From NCBI GenBank assembly GCA_023423335.1, contig JAFAFU010000084.1, positions 105,047 to 169,046 on the forward strand: a DNA stretch of 64,000 nucleotides, given 5' to 3'. The translations under genes were made by a program, and so were the position numbers. This DNA is from Bacillota bacterium (GTDB taxonomy: Bacteria > Bacillota > Clostridia > Lachnospirales > Lachnospiraceae). How positions within the stretch are numbered: the stretch's first letter is position 1; each line of letters begins with the position of its first letter. The notes below the pieces were generated by a model. The model was given only the letters and a program-made list of their open reading frames with translations, was not told where the DNA came from and did no database searches. Shown here piece after piece: positions 61,301-64,000 of this stretch.

Positions 61301-61726
61301 TTAATTCGGATGTTAGCATATGGAGCTATCATAGGACTCATAACTCCATTATTACGAAGTGCTTTGTTTGGTATGCCGCCTATGATGCCCACAGCAGTCG
61401 CCATGTCATTTGAACTTGCTGCATATGGGATGGTATCCGGTGTATTGTATTATAAGCTGGCAGGTAAAATGTTTGCTGCATATATTTCCCTGATTGGTGC
61501 AATGATTACAGGCAGGGTGGTTTGGGGAGCAGTATCCTTTGGGTTATATTCTTTCCTTGGTAAGATATTTACATGGAAGATATTTGCCATGCAGGCTGTT
61601 ATCAATGCTATTCCGGGTATTGTATTACAATTGGTCTTAATTCCTGTGCTGGTAATTTCATTAGAATATGCGGGAGTTATACGGCATCTTACAAAGAATG
61701 ATAAGTTGGACATGAAAGCGGTATGA
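61298..61726 (+). pseudogene. ECF transporter S component, N-terminally truncated
   Basis: 142 residues with four membrane helices. The segment LITPLLRSALFGMPPMMPTA followed by MSFELAAYG is typical of the vitamin-binding S component of ECF transporters. The first one or two helices are missing and the start lacks a ribosome-binding site; it is fused to the GntR remnant by a deletion. Confidence 0.75.
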
Positions 61727-61771
61727 TAAATTGGCATGAAAGCAGATGAATGAATTAGTGGGCAATAACGT

Positions 61772-61796
61772 AAGGCATCGAATTCGATGCCTTTTG
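61772..61796 (+). terminator. Terminator after the ECF remnant
   Basis: Perfect 22-base palindrome (61772-61793) followed by TTG; T-rich end. Confidence 0.65.
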
Positions 61797-61849
61797 TAAT
61801 ATTCCTGCCGCCAGGGGGATACCAGAGTGGTGCGCGGGTTCGGCGAGAC

Positions 61850-61934
61850 TGCACTATCTGACGATTGAGAGAATTATGATCATGGATTTTTCAGAGCATG
61901 ACCTTTCGGTATTATTCAGATAGTGCATTTTTTT
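61850..61934 (+). terminator. Long-loop hairpin with T-run
   Basis: TGCACTATCTGA (61850-61861) and TCAGATAGTGCA (61916-61927) are perfect complements, followed by seven T. It may be a terminator with an inserted loop. Confidence 0.5.
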
Positions 61935-61992
61935 ATAGTAAACTTCCATAACCAACATAGAAGCTCCACATTTCGGACATTTCAAACTTTCC
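61905..61992 (-). pseudogene. Zinc-knuckle scrap, possible transposase relic
   Basis: The minus-strand frame reads SLKCPKCGASMLVMEVYYKK. A CPKCG knuckle at this kind of position is frequent in transposases and small zinc-ribbon proteins. No start, too short to assign. Confidence 0.3.
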
Positions 61993-62005
61993 TTTTTGTG
62001 TTTAT

Positions 62006-62362
62006 TTGCGGAGGCTGGGGTATTTAGAATATGTGTTAAGCAATGTGGATTCCCCGCGTGCCGGTTTCTGCTATGACAGCGGACATCATAATTGCCGTAC
62101 CCCTAATGAAGATTTGCTGTCACGATATGGCTCTCGCTTGATGTCTCTTCATTTGCATGATAACAACGGTATTGACGATCAGCACAGGTTACCGTTTGAC
62201 GGTACGATTGATTGGTCGGACACCATGAGTAAAATTGCGCAAGCCAGTTACACAGGTGCAGTTGCATTGGAGGCTACAAATATGGGATACGAGGACTTGC
62301 CGCCAGAAGAGTTTTTAATCCTTGCTTTTGAACGGGCAAAAAGACTGGAGAGTTTAATGTGA
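62006..62362 (+). pseudogene. Sugar phosphate isomerase/epimerase, N-terminally truncated
   Basis: About 100 residues match the C-terminal half of TIM-barrel xylose-isomerase-like proteins (AGFCYDSGHHNC, LMSLHLHDNNGIDDQHRLPF, YTGAVALEATNMGYEDLPPE). Metal-binding His and Asp residues are kept but half of the barrel is missing. The first 12 residues (GYLEYVLSNV) resemble the end of an IS66 transposase, so the break may be an insertion-element junction. Confidence 0.75.
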
Positions 62363-62817
62363 GTTATAAGACCTTCTATACCGCCCGGAAGATTTGGAAT
62401 CACTGATGTCGTGGGCAGAAGCAGTCCAAGAGGAATGCGGAAAGTAACTATTTGAGAAAGAATATGACGATAAAACCTCGTTATATTCTTTTTTAAAGAT
62501 AACGCCCGATTATTCTGATGATAGAATAACACCGGTGTATACGACAGTATAGGAAAATAATAAGTTCTTCATAAGAATTTATTAAGATTTTGATAAGCAA
62601 AAATTCCAATATCACCTGCCCGATTTCGGTAAGATAAGATTGCCGAATCGGACAGGCTTTTATATTCCTGACAGGAAAATCTTTAAGCAGGTTTTAAGTC
62701 TGTCAGCAGAAGATAGACATCAAATCCAAACAGGTTATTTCAGAAAACCTGCTTTATAAAGACATATGTGAAGTCGGATATCCGCTTCCGGAAGAGCTGG
62801 TATCGCAGAAAAAAGGA
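62363..62817. other. Intergenic region upstream of the VanG-type ligase
   Basis: No complete gene. A terminator-like hairpin at 62457-62494 (AAAGAATAT/ATATTCTTT plus T-run) and a strong hairpin at 62615-62662 (CCTGCCCGATTTCGG with CCGAATCGGACAGG, then CTTTTAT). Short open stretches (YRPEDLESLMSWAEAVQE at about 62378-62445) may be gene scraps. No vanR/vanS genes are present. Confidence 0.5.
62615..62667 (+). terminator. Strong hairpin with short T-run upstream of the ligase gene
   Basis: Arms 62615-62629 and 62643-62656/62 pair over about 14 bases; CTTTTATATT follows. It could be a terminator of upstream transcription or an attenuator for the ligase gene. Confidence 0.55.
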
Positions 62818-63876
62818 GTGATTGTTATAAAAAGAAAAAAAGTTGCCGTTTTATTCGGCGGATGCTCTACAGAGTATGAGGTGTCTCTCCAATCCGCCTA
62901 TTCTGTAATAACAAACCTAAATCCCAAAAAATATGAGACTATATTGATTGGTATCACCCGGCAGGGAGCCTGGTTAAGATATTATGGTTCTCTTGAAAAA
63001 ATACAGAATGACACATGGATGGATGGCGATGACTGTGTTCCGGCGATTATTTCTCCTGATCGGAATATTCACGGACTGCTCGAATTCCACGATGACAGAA
63101 CAATTATAACCAGAATTGATGTAGCATTTCCCGTCTTGCATGGAAAAAACGGTGAGGACGGAACCTTGCAAGGCTTATTGACAATGGCTGGTATCCCTTT
63201 TGCAGGGTGTGGTACGCTTTGCTCCGCAATATGCATGGACAAAGACATTGCTCATAAAATAGTGAATTTGGCCGGTATCAAAACACCCCTGTCCATTGTG
63301 CTGCGGTCCGGGTTTACCGATGCCGAACTGTCAAAGCAGATTAGCTGTCTGACATTTCCTCTGTTTGTTAAACCGGCAAATGCCGGTTCCTCTTTTGGTA
63401 TTACAAAGGTTTTCCAAAAAAACGAGTTATACGATGCAGTCACCGTTGCCTTTCAACATGACAATAAGGTCATCATAGAGGAGGCCGTCGATGGTTTTGA
63501 GGTTGGCTGCGCTGTCCTTGGCAAAGCTTCGCTTGCCATCGGTGAGGTTGATGAAATAGAGTTATCTTACGGATTCTTCGATTACACGGAAAAATATACC
63601 CTGAAAACTTCTAGAATCCATATGCCTGCCCGCATTGATCCTGATACGGCCGAGCGTATTAAACAGACGGCTTTTGCTATTTACCGGGCGCTTGATTGCT
63701 CCGGGTTTGCAAGGGTCGATATGTTCCTGACACCGGAAAAAGAAATTATCTTCAATGAAGTAAATACTATTCCCGGCTTTACCTCTCATAGCCGCTATCC
63801 CAATATGCTGAAGGGCATTGGAATGACATTCGGACAGATTGTGGATACCGTGATAAGACTGGCGATAAACTCATGA
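62818..63876 (+). CDS. vanG: VanG-type D-alanine-D-serine ligase family protein
   Basis: 352 residues; an ATP-grasp ligase joining D-Ala to D-Ser (family knowledge). Motifs: LFGGCSTEYEVSLQSA, VLHGKNGEDGTLQGLL, FVKPANAGSSFGITKV, and an omega-loop FFDYTEKYTLKTSRI typical of VanG, then EVNTIPGFTSHSRYPNM. It resembles VanG rather than Ddl throughout. The start is unusual: GTG 62818 overlaps the AAAGGAG site, and the only well-spaced codons are ATT or ATA. It overlaps a VanXY/VanY-type gene by ATGA. Regulatory and other van genes are not visible; whether it is expressed is unknown. Confidence 0.88.
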   Translation: MIVIKRKKVAVLFGGCSTEYEVSLQSAYSVITNLNPKKYETILIGITRQGAWLRYYGSLEKIQNDTWMDGDDCVPAIISPDRNIHGLLEFHDDRTIITRIDVAFPVLHGKNGEDGTLQGLLTMAGIPFAGCGTLCSAICMDKDIAHKIVNLAGIKTPLSIVLRSGFTDAELSKQISCLTFPLFVKPANAGSSFGITKVFQKNELYDAVTVAFQHDNKVIIEEAVDGFEVGCAVLGKASLAIGEVDEIELSYGFFDYTEKYTLKTSRIHMPARIDPDTAERIKQTAFAIYRALDCSGFARVDMFLTPEKEIIFNEVNTIPGFTSHSRYPNMLKGIGMTFGQIVDTVIRLAINS

Positions 63877-64000
63877 GAACACTGACATTACGTAGGAATG
63901 ATATTGGAAGAGGCAGCTTGATTCTCGTGAATCCTTCCCACCCCAAACGATGCGAAGCGGTGAAAGAAAATCTGATGGCTGTCTGTCCGGACTATCCGGG
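63873..64000 (+). CDS. Partial D-Ala-D-Ala peptidase (VanXY/VanY-type)
   Basis: Only 42 residues are visible (RGSLILVNPSHPKRCEAVKE). The phrase LILVNP near the N-terminus fits D,D-carboxypeptidases and D,D-dipeptidases of the VanXY/VanY family. It starts in an ATGA overlap with the ligase gene and would remove precursors ending in D-Ala. The catalytic domain lies outside the window, so the family is inferred from the neighbour and this short stretch. Confidence 0.6.
   Translation, partial: MRTLTLRRNDIGRGSLILVNPSHPKRCEAVKENLMAVCPDYP

Overview
The window looks like a chromosomal segment of an anaerobic Clostridia species, most likely of the Lachnospiraceae. This is an inference from protein families (DUF5057, DUF1836, DUF5050, YerC/YecD, MutS-related pair), Gram-positive Shine-Dalgarno sites, frequent TTG starts and medium GC. 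No rRNA, tRNA or CRISPR array was recognised. Both ends cut through genes.

Region 1 (1-7.7 kb) holds a secreted or pilus-like group: a partial gene with beta-helix-like repeats, two prepilin-like proteins, a 1631-residue DUF5057 exported protein and a GtrA-like membrane protein. Region 2 (7.9-20 kb) is housekeeping: an RlmI-like rRNA methyltransferase, FolC, a DUF5050 protein, chorismate mutase/prephenate dehydratase, an HtrA-like protease, two overlapping MutS-related ATPases, an XRE regulator divergent from a 45-residue ORF, and an alpha/beta hydrolase.

Region 3 (20.2-25.4 kb) is an ABC substrate-binding lipoprotein gene split by a 4.2 kb AT-rich element. The element carries a large serine recombinase, a 58-residue ORF, a lipoprotein, an IS66 scrap and a relic of a second recombinase. 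Its ends share a GG core and matching inverted repeats, so the original reading frame can be rebuilt exactly.

Region 4 (25.5-33.5 kb) holds PcrA helicase, DUF1836, YerC/YecD, a 53-residue Arg/Tyr/Cys-rich ORF, a DUF421 membrane protein and a PEP/pyruvate-binding protein. Region 5 (33.7-40.9 kb) is a cell-envelope block: a transglutaminase-like protein, an Asp/Glu-type racemase and a dlt-like set (adenylation enzyme, carrier protein, MBOAT, DltD-like SGNH protein). Changes in key residues suggest that this set does not handle D-alanine in the classical way. Region 6 (41-47.9 kb) holds a lipoprotein, a Zn alcohol dehydrogenase behind three 93 bp structured repeats, a chemotaxis receptor and RlmD. 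Several genes from 31 to 46.5 kb share a repeated hairpin/ribosome-binding leader.

Region 7 (48-64 kb) is accessory: a low-GC metalloprotease-like gene, a recombinase relic between direct repeats, an HxlR/SDR redox group, a two-component system facing a MacB-like ABC transporter, an asymmetric heterodimeric ABC exporter, several decayed genes (GntR, ECF S component, sugar isomerase), and finally a VanG-type D-Ala-D-Ser ligase followed by the start of a probable VanXY/VanY-type peptidase.
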